NCBI RefSeq assembly: GCF_000006565.2
Contig: NC_031480.1
Span: forward strand, 512,144-576,143
Direction: 5' to 3'
DNA: 64,000 bases
Origin: Toxoplasma gondii ME49
Taxonomy: Eukaryota; Apicomplexa; Conoidasida; Eucoccidiorida; Sarcocystidae
Shown here piece after piece: positions 23,451-36,600 of this stretch. Positions within the stretch are counted from its first letter, which is position 1. Each line of letters starts with the position of its first letter. A model generated the notes under the pieces. That model had not been told where the DNA came from. It searched no databases and was given only the letters and a program-made list of their open reading frames with translations. A program made the position numbers and the translations under genes.

Positions 23451-26260
23451 TTTTCCCAGGTGTTTCCACAGAAAATAGTGAAATCAATAAATGAACAAAT
23501 ATACAACGAGACGACGCCGTAACGAATCGACAGCGGGCGTCTGCTGGCAGGACATGAAACAACAAAGCAGCGGCGAAGTTCACACGCAAAGTGCATGTGG
23601 TGTCCGCTGGCATTTCTGTCCAAAAGTCGCATATGTTACAACGCCTTCTGGGCGTAGTGACGGAAACCTACGTGATCATGCCGTAGGCGAACGTATGTGG
23701 CACTAACAATGTCCAACAAGTGGAATTCTTTCGAACTCAGCGAACGGGGAGGAAAGACAAAAATTTAGATCACGTGGCCACGTACCCTACAAAGAACGGT
23801 ACCGTTCACTACCGTCATGCTTGAGACTGTGGATCTTTACTTGAGTTAAGGCGCTGTCACTTCTCCGCACGTGAACGTTTCGTCACGTCCTTATTGTAGT
23901 GGATTCTTCTGAGTGTCCAGAGAACCAGAGAAGATGGTGAGATCCACCACTCTCTCCGGGGCCCGTCGAGCCGTCACATTTTGTATTTTCATGTGTATTC
24001 GGCCGAATCATGACCGATCTACCTGTTGAAATAGGCCCGCTGTTCGCTGCCAGGATAGCCGTTCTATGTCGTGAAAAGGTGAAGAACAAATGAAGGCAAA
24101 GCAAATGCGAATTGGATTCGCGATGAGAAGGCGCCACCCGACGGCGCTCTTGTCGTGGTCGGTGTAGTGGCAGTTTATTGCAGAAAGGTCCTGCCTCACT
24201 TTCTCCTGAACAGCCGACAAGAACCTGTGTAGCCTTCGACGGAAAGTGACCCCTCGGAATGGTGAACTTTGCACCGTGGTCTGAGTTTGCTGTCCCGGTC
24301 CACCAGGATGCTGAGAACGTCGGCAAGCCTTCCATCATCGACTTGGCTGCTCACCCGTCTGAAGCCATAGACGGTCCCGACCAGTACGGAAGGAAGTACG
24401 TCGAGGGTTGGGGAAAGTGGTTTTTCCCGCAAACGATAGAGATCGAATTCTTTTCAACTGACATACTCAACTGCAGGTTCGCTGGTTCGGAAGCCGAATA
24501 CGCGCAGAGAGCCTTCTGACCGCGAACGACTGCTCGGACAGGCTCAACGGTTACGGTGAGCATGCGGTAATGACCCAACTTGGCGTCACACCCAAGTTTA
24601 GAACAACTGCGGATTCTTCGCATCGAGTTTCACGAAGCCGACACAGGGATTTGCCCCCGTCCCGTCTTCCTGTACATAGCTGTACCTGTTGTCACCGAGA
24701 GACTTTAGAGTTCCGAGCCCGTCGCCCGAAGCATTGGCGAAGCTCTGCGCAGATCCAGCGGTAAACAGAAAAAATACAGCTGCAGGCGACGAAACGACAA
24801 CGCCACAGCTCTACTGTGTACCTGCCTGCCTGCGTGGAGGGGTTTGGGTGTGGAAAGACAGTGATATCATGGAAGCAACAGAACATCAGATTGAGTTTTG
24901 CTCTTCTCGCCGTCTCGTACAAGAGGCAGCAGACGATCGATACTGTCGTTAAACGCATGGGAAGAGGTGATTTTCTATACGCTGACAGTCGGAAGCACCA
25001 CGCGGTCAGCCACATGTCAACACGGACTACTATGGCTTCTCCATCACCCCTCCCCTACAAAGAATGAAAAACAGACAGAGAAAAGGAAACTCCATTGCCT
25101 ATGGGTGGTTTGGGAAGCTGAAACAGGAGCTGTAGCAGCAATCAACCTCCACGGACTTCTGTTCCTCTGCTGTGTCTCAAAAGCGCGGAAAACCTGAGGG
25201 GTTCGCTGTAAGCGAGACACGAGCAACGCTAGCGTCCTGTGCCGCCTGTTGTCAAAAGGTTTTTCCGGTCCAACTTTTTGTGTTTCGGTTCAGTATTTTG
25301 CTCTGTCTTCCCCCTCAGCAACAGCTTACACTCGTAAGAAACGATGTGGGTTGCCTCTGGTGCCACGGATGACAGTTCACATTCTTCCTAAACTATGTCA
25401 GGGCTTCGGCGTGAAGGCCACCTGTGTGATTTCAACGCAAACACCGGCAATATGACGTCTCAACGTGTCCCTCTACGTACCAACCTCGTTCCTCGCCGTA
25501 GACAGCTCCCATCGGCCGCCGATACCAGGCGCTTCTACACTCATGACTCTTTTAGAATACGCCCCCCCTTCATACAGTCACAATCGCTTCCGCAGAGACG
25601 CGACAGGACTGCTACTTTTCTGGGCCACATGGTTTTGCGTAAAAAGCTATTTGATCGACACTTCGTGATGTCCTCAGATCTCAGTTACACACCGCCGATA
25701 ACGACTATGGCAGTGGAATTTTGTGTGAACCCTGCAAATGAGTGGCCTATCTATAAAAACAAGAAATAACATACTCCCCACGCCGAGTCAAGCAGTCGAG
25801 GAAGTAGAGCAACAGACATCGATACACCGTGGCTGCGTAGAACGGAGCATCGCGGTTGTGTGCGCTGGAACACCAAGTTCAGCTTTAATTCGTGACCTGA
25901 AGCCACGTAATTTCGTCAGTGATACTGTTGCTTTCGACCAAAGAAACGTTTGCAGGCTGTGCGTAATTTCAATCCGGACGGTTCTTCGCGGCCACTTTAC
26001 TCCGGTCATTGCTGCGCATCATGGCTTGCTTTCTACGCACACTCCAGTGGATCATCAAACTACACATCAGCTTCTGTAGAGCGAATACCTCGAAGATCCA
26101 GACCAGTGTTCGAACTCGTAGCAGATGGTCCCAAAAAAACGTAGTTTATATATGTAGTTCAACTGTGTTTTCCATGCCCGTTATGTTCAGTGCTTTACGT
26201 ATAGTGGGGTTGTCACTGCCAGTAGATACCGTCTGTACAAATGACGGGGGATTCAGAACC

Positions 26261-26807
26261 GTAGTGTAGCTCGAGTCGAATCCCACACGAGACCCCTGTG
26301 ACAACAAAACAACGATGTCGAGAGAGACGACAGATATGACCACAAAAAGAACATTGGCAGTAGATGTCAACATAGTTCGCACGACACACAGGTCTCCGCA
26401 AAGTGTAGTAAGGAAGTAATGCTTTGTTTTTTGTATAGCATACCATGTATTATCAAGTGGATTCGGGTTTTTAGTTTCGCCTCAGTTGTGTGGCCGTCTA
26501 CAGCGTCTCCGTTGACGACGCAATAATCAAAAACTTGGCCCGAGCCGTGGTTCTGTGCGTCACAGTTTTTCATGCAAGCGCTGCGTCGGTTGCAGTATGT
26601 CCGGCGTTTAACGGGTCCTGCGAGACTGATGGAACGTTGTCACCCCCAGCCAGATTTTTGAATAAGAGTCACCAGAACTTTGTAGTTGTTGACTCTACTG
26701 GGAATGTTCTTTTTGTGGTCGTAAGTTATTTGCCGCCGCTCTCGGCGTCGATTGTTTTGTAGTCGGGTCACCTTTGTGGGATTCGACTTGAGTTACATTA
26801 CAGCTAC
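26261..26807. repeat. Imperfect long inverted repeat (about 110-120 bp arms, 316 bp spacer)
   Basis: The left arm, 26261-26371, is matched in reverse complement by the right arm, 26688-26807. Perfect sub-blocks are CCACAAAAAGAACATT (left 26340-26355) and AGTCGAATCCCAC (left 26274-26286). Between them the arms are diverged but stay roughly aligned. The layout recalls an old foldback or MITE-like element. I saw no clear target-site duplication and no transposase. Confidence 0.65.
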
Positions 26808-29537
26808 GGACCCCTAATCGACTTGTCCCCCCACTTCATTTCGTACCGTAATGGTACACTCAACGTTTTTCAGTGGCAAAAGTAAGCCGCGCACAAGGCA
26901 AACTAAGTATTTCACTGATGGGGAAAGACATCGACGAGCGTTGAGTAAAACCACAGTATCTCCGCACCGGGTGACTTAAGGGGATTGCTCTCGCACCCGC
27001 TACCGGTCAATCAACTGAATAACTTTGGATGAATGTAAAGGAACATTGTGCAAGACATTTCAGGAACGCTGCAGGGTAAGGCAGTTTTTTTGAGCGATTC
27101 AAATCTAGACTCACGGGGAACACGGACCAGGCCAAGAGCCTACACTGGTGATACTAGGAAACAGAGGTGGCGACAATTCTAGGGAACGAAATGTCCGACA
27201 GCCCCAGTTCTCCTGATTTCAAGAAACCTCCATATTTTCCGTACAGAGCCGATACGAGGGCCATCAGGATCAGGGCTCTCTGATGGAGAGTTTCCCGCAG
27301 AACGGGAGACGGTGAGTAAGAACACACTGTAACGAGAGGAATTCCTAATTTGGCATCGACACCGGTTTGTTGCTCTTTGTAAAATCTCATGTTTCCTATC
27401 ATGAAGGCAGCCACCCACCAGAAAGCAAGTGTTCTGCTTGTTGTTCTGCAGTTCTCATGGCTTCTCCGTTGTTGACTGTGCTTAAAGCTCCTCTGTCGTG
27501 ATGCCATGCTTTTGCTCTACGGTCGTTCTGCGCAACCTGAAGACGCTTTCCGCCCTAAATATTCTGCCTACCGTCTAGATCATGCGAGGTATTCAGTAAG
27601 GTGTGCCTGACTTTGGTGTGGAGGAACAATCAGGAAAAGAGTTTGCAGTGCGTGTGGAGTCCTGGATTGGAAAGTGCGTCCATGCTTACTTCATATAATT
27701 CGCACTATGTTTGAGATTCTGTGCCAGCCGATCTAAAGTCGTCCACCGTGGAAGTCAGCAGGTGGCTGTCAGCACTGACTGGACCTATCGATTCCCTGCG
27801 AAGTGGAAGAAGCTGCAATCGAGGTGACTCAAGGGTGGACACGTGCACCAAAGAAGACGCCCCCTTTTAATCTGCTTTATGTAAAAGTTCTGTACGGAAA
27901 GTAGCGACATCTAGTCGCTGCTCGTTCTGAACAGGTTGTCGCGTCTTCTCTAGCGCTGGACGACGAAAGAGAAACTGACAGCGACATGCGGATTTCCCGC
28001 GGGCGAAGCGTGGCGTGGACACACACGCCGCTAGTTTCCGGTCGCCCTGCCCCGTTTTTTCACAGAAAGAGCGGAAAGCAGATCTCCCTTTTCTGCCTGG
28101 CCGTTTCTCTTGGACTTCCCACTCTTTTCGCTGTCTGACACACGAGGACATCTAAGCTGGAATCTGAGAAAAGTCTCCCGCCAGCGGGTCGCAACACCCA
28201 GGCTCCGTTCTTGTCACGCAGCGAGGCGGGTGTCCAGTGTGTTAAATTTCTTTTTCCCGGCGTTTTCCGTTTGTTTTTCCGTGTTTCTTCCCGCGAAAAG
28301 GCTCTCCTCCAAGGGTTTTCAGCCTCAGCTCCGCGCTCCCGTTCCGACACCAGCATCGCTCTTCTGTTCTCGGTCTCCGTTGGCGCCTAGCTATACCCCC
28401 CGACACCAGCAAGCGCCCAAGCTGGGGAGTGACAGCTCGCTGCGAGTCTTTTTTCTGGATTTCCTTGTGGTTTTTTGTCGACATTTGTCCTTGCAAAACC
28501 TTCTTTCCCCTCAGCAGTAGTCCTGTCTCCGCCCACCCTGAACGCTCGGTTCGCAGCTGTGTGTCTTCTGGTTCTCTAGGCGGCACCTCCTCGCTCTCTG
28601 TCTCGAGTCCTCCGCCGCGCCGAGGAGCCCCGTGGTGAACTTTTCTGCGGCTTTCAGCGGAAACAGTCAGGCTTCGGGACTTCTTCAGAGTCGACACTTT
28701 CTTGGCTTTAGGTCTCTGTCAAAAGCACGAACTCCCTAGTTCTCCAGCTTTACGTTTTGACTCGCGACAAATTGGTGCCGCCAGGCACATGGACGCGCAG
28801 GCGCGCTCCACAACTCTTTCTACTTCTCCGGCCTGTGTCGTCCTCTCTTGAAAGAGCGAATCGGCACAAAGACCTCAACTGAACTCGATTCACGACCCTT
28901 GCGGAGCTTCTCTTTTCCTCTCTGGGGTTCCACCGCAACGGAGAACTCTGGAGTCGGAATGAGGGAAGAGCAGTGTGAAGCTCGGTCGCTTCGCCGCAGG
29001 ATTTTTCCCAGTTGTTAGTTTCCGTTTGTTGTTGGAGACTTTTTCTCTGCTCCGCTGTTTCCCTGTTATTATGTCCCTTCTGTGTGTCCGCTTCCTTTTC
29101 GTCCTGTCCTCTCCTGTGCCTTGTTTTTTCTCCGCCGCGGCTGTCTCCTTTTTTTCTTCTCTCGCGCAGGTGTTCGGCCTGCACCTCTGCACTTGCCAGG
29201 CGTTGACTCGAGCTTTAGTATGGTGTCGGTTTTCCTCGGTTTCGCTCGTTTGCTGTCCCTCCCTCCAGCCTTTTCTCTCTGCTCTCGCGCGTTTCTCTTC
29301 CTGTTCTTCTTCCTGTCTTCTTGCCTCTGTCTCTTCCGCTGCTCCCTGCCGCTTCTCAGGTTTCCTCGCCTCTCCTGAGTTCCCTTCGAGCACTGACTCC
29401 CTCGCTGGGTCGCTCAGAATTGCGCCGCAGCCTCCGTTTCCTAGCCCTGCTGCGACTCTTCTGTGAAGGATGTGACCAGCGGGTCACACGCTTTCCTTGT
29501 TGGACAAGTTCCGCGTTTCGCGCTTTTTATTTTCCCC

Positions 29538-32500
29538 ATGGAGGATGCGGCTTTCAGCTTTCACATCGACGGCTCTGGGTTCGTCGACAGCGAAGGCCTT
29601 TTTCTCCACTCGCCTTCTTCCTTGGGGTCTCCGTGCTCCTCGCCTTCGCCCAGTCGCGAAAAGGACGCTTTCTCGGTGGTAGAGGCGGTCCCAAGCTCGC
29701 CGAAGAATCCAGCGAACTGCGCAAGCGGACGTGAGTCCGGCGAACTGACTAACGGAGCCCCAGCGTTCTCCGGAGAAAGCCGCAACTCCGTGGACGTGGA
29801 AGACGCCGCACACCCCCGAGAACACTGCGGAGGAACAGATCCCTTCGATCGACAAGAGACTCTTCGCAAACCAGGTAGCCCTGGTCCCCAAGACTCCTTC
29901 GGGGCAAAGGAAACAGCTGGTGGAGAAGATCCTTTCCATGACGACGATCCCTTCGGTTCCTCCAAGTGCACCGTCGACGTCTCCGTTGACAGTGTGCAAG
30001 CGAACGAGCAGGAACGAGGGAATTCGACAGTGCATGGCGTTTGGGGGCGAGAGAACGGAGCGTACCCAAGTGGCTTTTCTGTCTCCACGGACTCGCCTTG
30101 TTCTTTCTTTCAGGAGACGAAACGCGAGGAACCCCCGCACTCGGTGGACTGCTTCCTCCGCGGAGACACCCTGGGGATCCAGGAGGCCTTCGAGTGGGGC
30201 GCGGAGACAGTGGAGACACGCGCGGGCGAACAGAGCCGCGCAGGCGGACCCCCCACAGCGCGTGCAGTTGAGTGGCGAAGCGCGGAGGAGAAAAAGAGCG
30301 AGAGAAGAAACTCAACGACAGACACCTTTGCGGGGGGAGTCTGGGGAAACGCAGAAGAGAGGAGAGAACCAGACGGGGAGCCTTGTGAAGCAGAAAATAA
30401 TTCGGAAGAGACCCTGAGAACAGACAGAGACAAAAGAGAAGACAGAGAAGACAGAGGAGACAGAGAAGACACAGGAGGAAGAGAACAAGGCAGAGAAGAG
30501 AAGGGCGAAGAAGAAGACTGGCAAGACGATACCTGGCAGGGATTTCAATCTGCGCCGCCTTCTCCAGTGTCTGCCTTTCCAACTCAAAGCGACGCCCCTG
30601 TGGAGCCAAAAACTTTTGAGAGAAGGGGGGCAGACGATTCTGTCGGCGTCACTTCTGACGCCTGCGCCGTTTCGCGCGAGGGACATCCTGGAGAAAGTCA
30701 CGAAGACGGCAAAGTTTTCGGCGCTCCTTCATCCGAAGCCACCCTCTCTTCTGCTCACGAGCACTACGCTCATTTACAGCCTCTTTCGCACTCGTCTCTC
30801 TCGTCTTCCTCGCCGGCTTCGTCTCTCTCGTCTTCCTCGCCGGCTTCCTCTCTCTCCTCTTCCTCGCAAGCTTCCTCTCTCTCTTCGTCCGCTGCTCCCT
30901 GCCCATCCTCCTCTTCCGGTTTGAAAGAAGCTCCCGTTCCCTCCGTGGCTGCTGCGGCGTCTGAGCACTTGTACCAAGCCGTAGCTTATGGAAAGATTTG
31001 CCTGCTGCCTGTGAAGGACTGGGAGGGCGACCGCGAGGCGCGGAGCGCAATTGTGAGTCGGCTGAGCGCCGCACTCTATGCGGTTCTCGAGGAGACCGTT
31101 GCGCAGAGCGTAGCGGTGACCAGCAAGACGACAAAGTACCTGCGGGCGCGATCGAAAGTCGAGGGCGACTACGCCAAGTTGCTGAGACAGTGCGTCGCGT
31201 CGGGCCGGACGAAGCACGAGACGCATCCGTTCTCCCTTTTGCAGACGCGAAACTCAGAGCAGTTTGCCCGAAAGGAGAGACAGAGTCACGAGACTGTCGG
31301 CGCGGGACAGCCCTCTGGACAGTCAGTTGCGACAGAAAAGGATGGAATAAACGACAAAACGGAGAAGCGAGAGAAGAGAGGGTCGGTCGGCGCGAAGCGT
31401 CGGCCGAGTCTCGGGAAGAGGGAGGAGGAGGAAGGAAGAAAGGGGGGGGGTCTTTTCTCGGGTGGGGAGAAGACTGAGGAAAGTCGACGCAAGTCTTATT
31501 TTTCTTTTTCTCAAACTTCAAAGAAGACACCATCCCTTCACTGCCCCGAGGCGCGGGTATCCGCAAGCGTTTCTGGGTGTGAGGGCGCGAGCGCGAGGAG
31601 AGACGACTCCAGAGAGACCAGCTCGCATTCCTCTGAACGACGGAGATCGTCGCGGTTCTCTCGAGACTCTTCTGCCCGAGAAAAACACGAAGCACCGCGC
31701 GGCTCTTCTCACTCTTCCCTGGACTCTTCTCAGAGTTGCGAGGCAGAGAGAACAAGTCGTCGCGGCAAAAGCGAAACTGGCGGCGGGTGTGAACTCGCCC
31801 CCACCACCTCTTTGGACCCCCGAGACCGCTTGCAGGCCTTCGGGGCGGCCGAACAGCGGCCTTCTACAGAGCCTGTCAAAGAGCTTTTTAACGAGTTCTG
31901 TGGAGAGCGGAACCGTGTGGGGGATCCCAGCGGGTCGCTGGGCTCGATGTATGAGGACATGGCAATCGATTCGATTCCGGAAGGGCTTCAGGACGAAGGA
32001 AAGGAAGAGTCGACTTCCCACAACTCGACTCCCGCGCTGACGGTCTCGGCACCTCGCGAGGAGACCGGTATATCTTCGGGAGCCGAAAACCGGGCGCGAG
32101 CCGCGTCTGGGCCTGGCCTTGCCTCCTCCGAGAAAGGCAGGTGGGGCTCCGCCGCCGCCTTTCTCTCGCAGCTCGCGCCACAGTTCGCCAGACCTGGCCT
32201 GTCTCCGGAGGCCCAGCGGAGCCCAGAGGCGAGTGAGGAGGCTGGCCAGAAGGGAGAAGAAAGGGCCGAGTCCAGCGCGGCGCTGTGCTCTGCCGGACAA
32301 GATCCAAGAGCTGTTCAAGAGACGCTGTTCCCCTCCATGTCCTCCAGTGCCTGGCTTCTCGGCTTGCTCGAGATGAATCAGCAAACGGCCCTGCAGAGCG
32401 ACATCCTCGGAGCCTTCGTCGAAACTGAGCTCGTCCAAAACTTTCTGCAGAAACTCTGCTCAGAGTACGAACGCGCCGCGGCCAGACATCTCGACTCCGT

Positions 32501-33643
32501 CAAGAAGGTAGACAGCTCAGAGGACCGCCGACGCAAGCGAGACGAAAGAGAGAGAGGAGGGGGGCCAATGCAGAAGAGAACCAGGAGACTCGAAGCAAAG
32601 CAGAGACAAAGGGAACGAGCAAAGGCGAAAACGCCGCGGGGCCTCTGTGAAAAAGGCGAAAACTTGAGATGAAGCAGCAGGACTTAGGGAAGAGACAGAG
32701 TGACAGCGTTTAGAGGTGGAAGGCAGAGAACAGTTCCTCTGTCAACCAGGAGAGGCGAAAAGAGAGACAGAAAAGAACCGAGACAACGGGGCGACTCAGG
32801 GGCACAAAGAAGACTCATGTCATTGTCAGAAAGTTTCTTTTGTGGGTGTTCAGTATCGCCACCAAGCCGCAAAAGCCAATGAAGTTTGCCGACAGGTGTG
32901 GCTCACGTATGAACAGGCATGCGAGGAGGCTTCCAGGGTGAGTGGAGACACCAGAGAATTTCTGGCAGGTTTGCTCTGTAGAGTTCATCTTTTTTTCTGT
33001 GTCAGTTCTTATCGCGCCACTGTTCATCACGCTATCACTGCATCTCTCTTGCTTCGTCGCCTGTCTCTGCGCTTGTTCGCTCTTCTTCGACCTGTTCGCT
33101 CGCCCGTTCTCTTCGTTTTCTGAGTGTTTCTGTCCTCGCCGTCTCCTCGACAGTGCGTCACATCGCGTTCTTCCTGGTTCTCCGTCCGTCTGCTTCCTGT
33201 GTCTCTTCTTGTTTTATTCCGTTCACTCTTTTCTCCTTGTCTCTCCAATTTTCAGGACACACTTCACGCGATGAGTCGCGAAGGCCCCTCGACTGGAGCC
33301 CAAGGAACAGGCACCGGCGGCGCCGCGACCGCGGGGACAGGGGCGACGCGCAAGAGCCCGCAGTGCAGCTGGTTGTTGGAGAGAAAATTCCAAGTGGCGG
33401 TGAGCGTCTTTTTTGTTTCCAAGGTGGAACGCGAGGAGGACGTTGTTCTCCGGGAAAAAAAAAGAGCAGGAAAGCGGCACCAAGACAGAACCCCCCTCTG
33501 CGGCGAAAGCTGTGCCCGGGAAGCACAAAACTAGTCAAAAATTCTCCTCTACACTCAGTCTGTTGTATCAACACACAGTTACAGGCCTCTACTAATCCAT
33601 GTATCAATCACGCTACACATATCAACATGTGGACCTATATAGA

Positions 33644-33681
<38 letters not shown>

Positions 33682-36600
33682 TACAGATATGTGTACGTAT
33701 ATACTTCTATATATACATATATACTTTATGTATATATATATCTATATGTAGATCAAAACTAGCTGCAACTTGTGAGTCTCCGCAACTGGTTGCTGGCGAT
33801 TGTGTGCGTTTGCAGGCACGGAAGGCGCAAGAAGAGGAATTGATGCATGTAGGAGCTCTTCTGGGTTGTCTCTTTCAACTGCAGTGCTTGGAGAGTGAGT
33901 CGAAGGCGAATGCTTTCACTTGTTTTCGTCTTTGTCGCCCAGTCGTTTTCTTCGTTTCTTCTTCTGGTTCGCAGTGTCTGGAAAGTGTGGAGGCCGCGTT
34001 GCTGCTTTCGCCAAGTGGGTCGCCTCTGCTGCACTGCAGATCCGCAGCGATCACAGCGGCTATTCTTCTGTTTTTGAGCAACTCCTTTCTCGACAGCTTT
34101 CTTTTTCTTTTCTTCTTTCGTCTCCCTCCTCGCTAGCCTTGCTCTCCCTCCACATCTTTTTCTGTCCGCTTTACGCCTTCTAGACTTCCTGCCGCTGTCT
34201 CAGGGTTCGTTCCCTTCACCTCGTTCTCTTCTCTGTTCTTCTTTTCGTTCGCTAATGGCTTTTTTCCTCTTTTCATTTCTTCAGAGTGGAGATGCGAGAC
34301 ACTGCGCCACGCCCTCCAGTCGTTTCTGCTCAAACTGCAGAGTTGCCTCTCTGTCGTCCTCGTCACTCTCGACAGAGTCTCTGAAATTCTCGGTCAGTCT
34401 ATGTATACGCATTTGTACGTAGAGAGGTGTGTGCATACACAGATGAATACGCATATCTACATATATATATATATATATATATATATACAGGTAGAGAGAG
34501 ACGTGTAGATACGTGGGTATACATATATATATATATATATATATGTATACTTATCTACGGAGTAGAAGTATGCACATCTCTGCGTATACCATCTGTGTAT
34601 ATATCTCTCTGTATCTATACATTCATATATATATATATATGCATATGTATATATATATATATATATATATGTATATCGATGCATACACAGATCTCAGTGT
34701 CTCCTACGCGTGTATCTCTTCTGTCTTGCCGCCGTTTCCTCAGTGTCCTGCCATGCGTAAATTTCTTTTTTCGTTCAGAAGCCGATCCTTCATTTGCACC
34801 TCACGGAGGCATTGGATCTCGTTCTTCTTCAGAGATTCGAGGCGAGTCTCTGTTGCTCGCGTCTTCGAGTGTCCGGTCAATTTCCTTTCCTTCTTTTTCG
34901 CACCCAGGAGGAGGTTCCCCGCGCTCTGCAGCTGCACAGATTGCTGAGAGGCTTCGTCAGAGTCAACAAGAGAACTTGGATTTGTTGCGAGAGAAACGAC
35001 GAGAGCTGTGGGGCACACGGGACCTGTCTCCCTACCTCCCGGGAGGCGCGGGCTGTCTCGACACCGCAGCGCTCGGCTCCCCACACTCGCGCTCTGCTCT
35101 TCGTCCGAAAAAAAAGGAGCACAAGAAACAGAGCGAGAAAAAACGGAGAGAGAGAGCGAGGACGATGACCTATTCGACGCCCACACAGAACGACCTCGTC
35201 GACAGAGCCCAGTTCGGAGACGAGCCAGACGGCCTCTCGAGCGACGAGGAAGCGCGAGAAAAAATCAGAGACTGGGGAGGAGCGACGGGAGACAGAGAGG
35301 ATGTCGACATCGAAGGCGCATCCAGCGCAGGTGACGAAGAAGAGGACGCACAGACGAGAAGAAGCGCGAAGAAGAGTTCCGCAAGACACGGCGACGGAAG
35401 ACGATCTCTGCATGCACGGGGAGACGCTGGGAGCGACGCAGGGAGAGAGAGAAGAGAGCGAGGGGGGCAGAACCGGGCAGAAGGGGAGGAGACAGACGGT
35501 GGAAGCGAGCGCAGCAGACATGCTGAAGAAGACGACGCTGACGCTTTGCCAAGGATGTGTGAGAGAGGAGAAAACGAGAAGGAAGCAACTGGGCGAAGGA
35601 GCTCCTTAGATCCCGCTAGACGCCTGCCTCCGCGTTCGAGACTCACACGACTACCGAAGGACAAAAACAATGAAGGTTCCGCTGAACACACGGGAGAAAA
35701 AAGGAAAACGAGCAAAGTGAAACGAGACTCTGAAGAGGACCGAGAGGATTTGACGGCTGTCTGTTCTCTACTCAAACACTGCGGTAGGAGGAAACGTTCT
35801 GTGGGCGGGGACAAGACCTTTTTGTGCCGCTAAACATTTACAGTGTTCTTCCTGTTCTCAATATCATCTACAGTCACCTCAAAACAAAAGAATCATACAC
35901 ATACGCACATATATAAGGAGCTGTATTTCTATCTACGTACCTCCGAGTTAATCTACACATCTGTTTGTAGAGACACTCATCTCTATTTACAAAGCGATCT
36001 GATATATATGCAGATATACACCTGTAGATGTAAGTCTACCTCTGTCTCTATGTCCATGAGTTGACAGATGCACCTATGTAGACAGGCGATTGCCTGTCCA
36101 TCTGTGAGGTGGTATATATATATATATATATATATACGTGTTTGCATGCATGCATATGAAGATAGCTACATCTGTGTTTGTATGAAAGTGAGTTGACATA
36201 TGGATACGTAAATATACGTACCTGTATCTCTGCCTATCTACATATCTGTTTATATACATGTGTTTGTAGAGGCCGTCCCTTCTGTGTTCGTTTCCAGGTG
36301 CGTCCGTCGACATAAACATATTCAAGTACACAAATATATGTACATATATATATATATATATGTATATATGTATATATATATATATGTATATATGTATATA
36401 TGTATATGTATATGTTTATATCCATGTCTGCAAATAAGTGTGTGTGTGTGTTTTTAAGGGTGAGCCTGTTCTGATGTCGTTAGCGATGTGTCTGGGATGT
36501 TGCTTTTTAGGACTGTTGGAGGCGTCTGCTCGCCACAGTTTGGATGGGAGAACTTCGTTGGAGGACTTTCTCCCCGCATGCGTGAATTGCTCGTTGATTG

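Larger units (their letters stand above)
22740..29537. other. 6.8 kb gene-free island between TXNDC9 and the F-BAR gene
   Basis: I find no supported gene. The longest frames are short, overlap on both strands and lack recognisable motifs. The stretch 22.8-27.7 kb has mixed composition and contains degenerate repeats, listed separately. From about 28.0 kb onward the DNA is pyrimidine-rich on the + strand, as expected for the promoter and 5' UTR of the F-BAR gene. A 14-bp perfect palindrome GAACGGTACCGTTC lies at 23794-23807. Confidence 0.5.

Noticed and set aside
24259..24519. 86-codon open frame on the + strand in the gene-free island
   Set aside because: No recognisable motif, overlapped by a longer minus-strand frame, and no flanking splice or neighbour evidence.
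33975..34130. Possible extra F-BAR gene exon after the acceptor at 33974 ([12 protein letters not shown])
   Set aside because: No in-phase GT donor was found, while exon 4 (ending 33894) joins the exon at 34285 exactly in phase.
34427..34778. Upstream extension of the 34779-35783 exon as one long frame
   Set aside because: The extension translates TA microsatellite and a good acceptor (TTCGTTCAG) sits at 34778.
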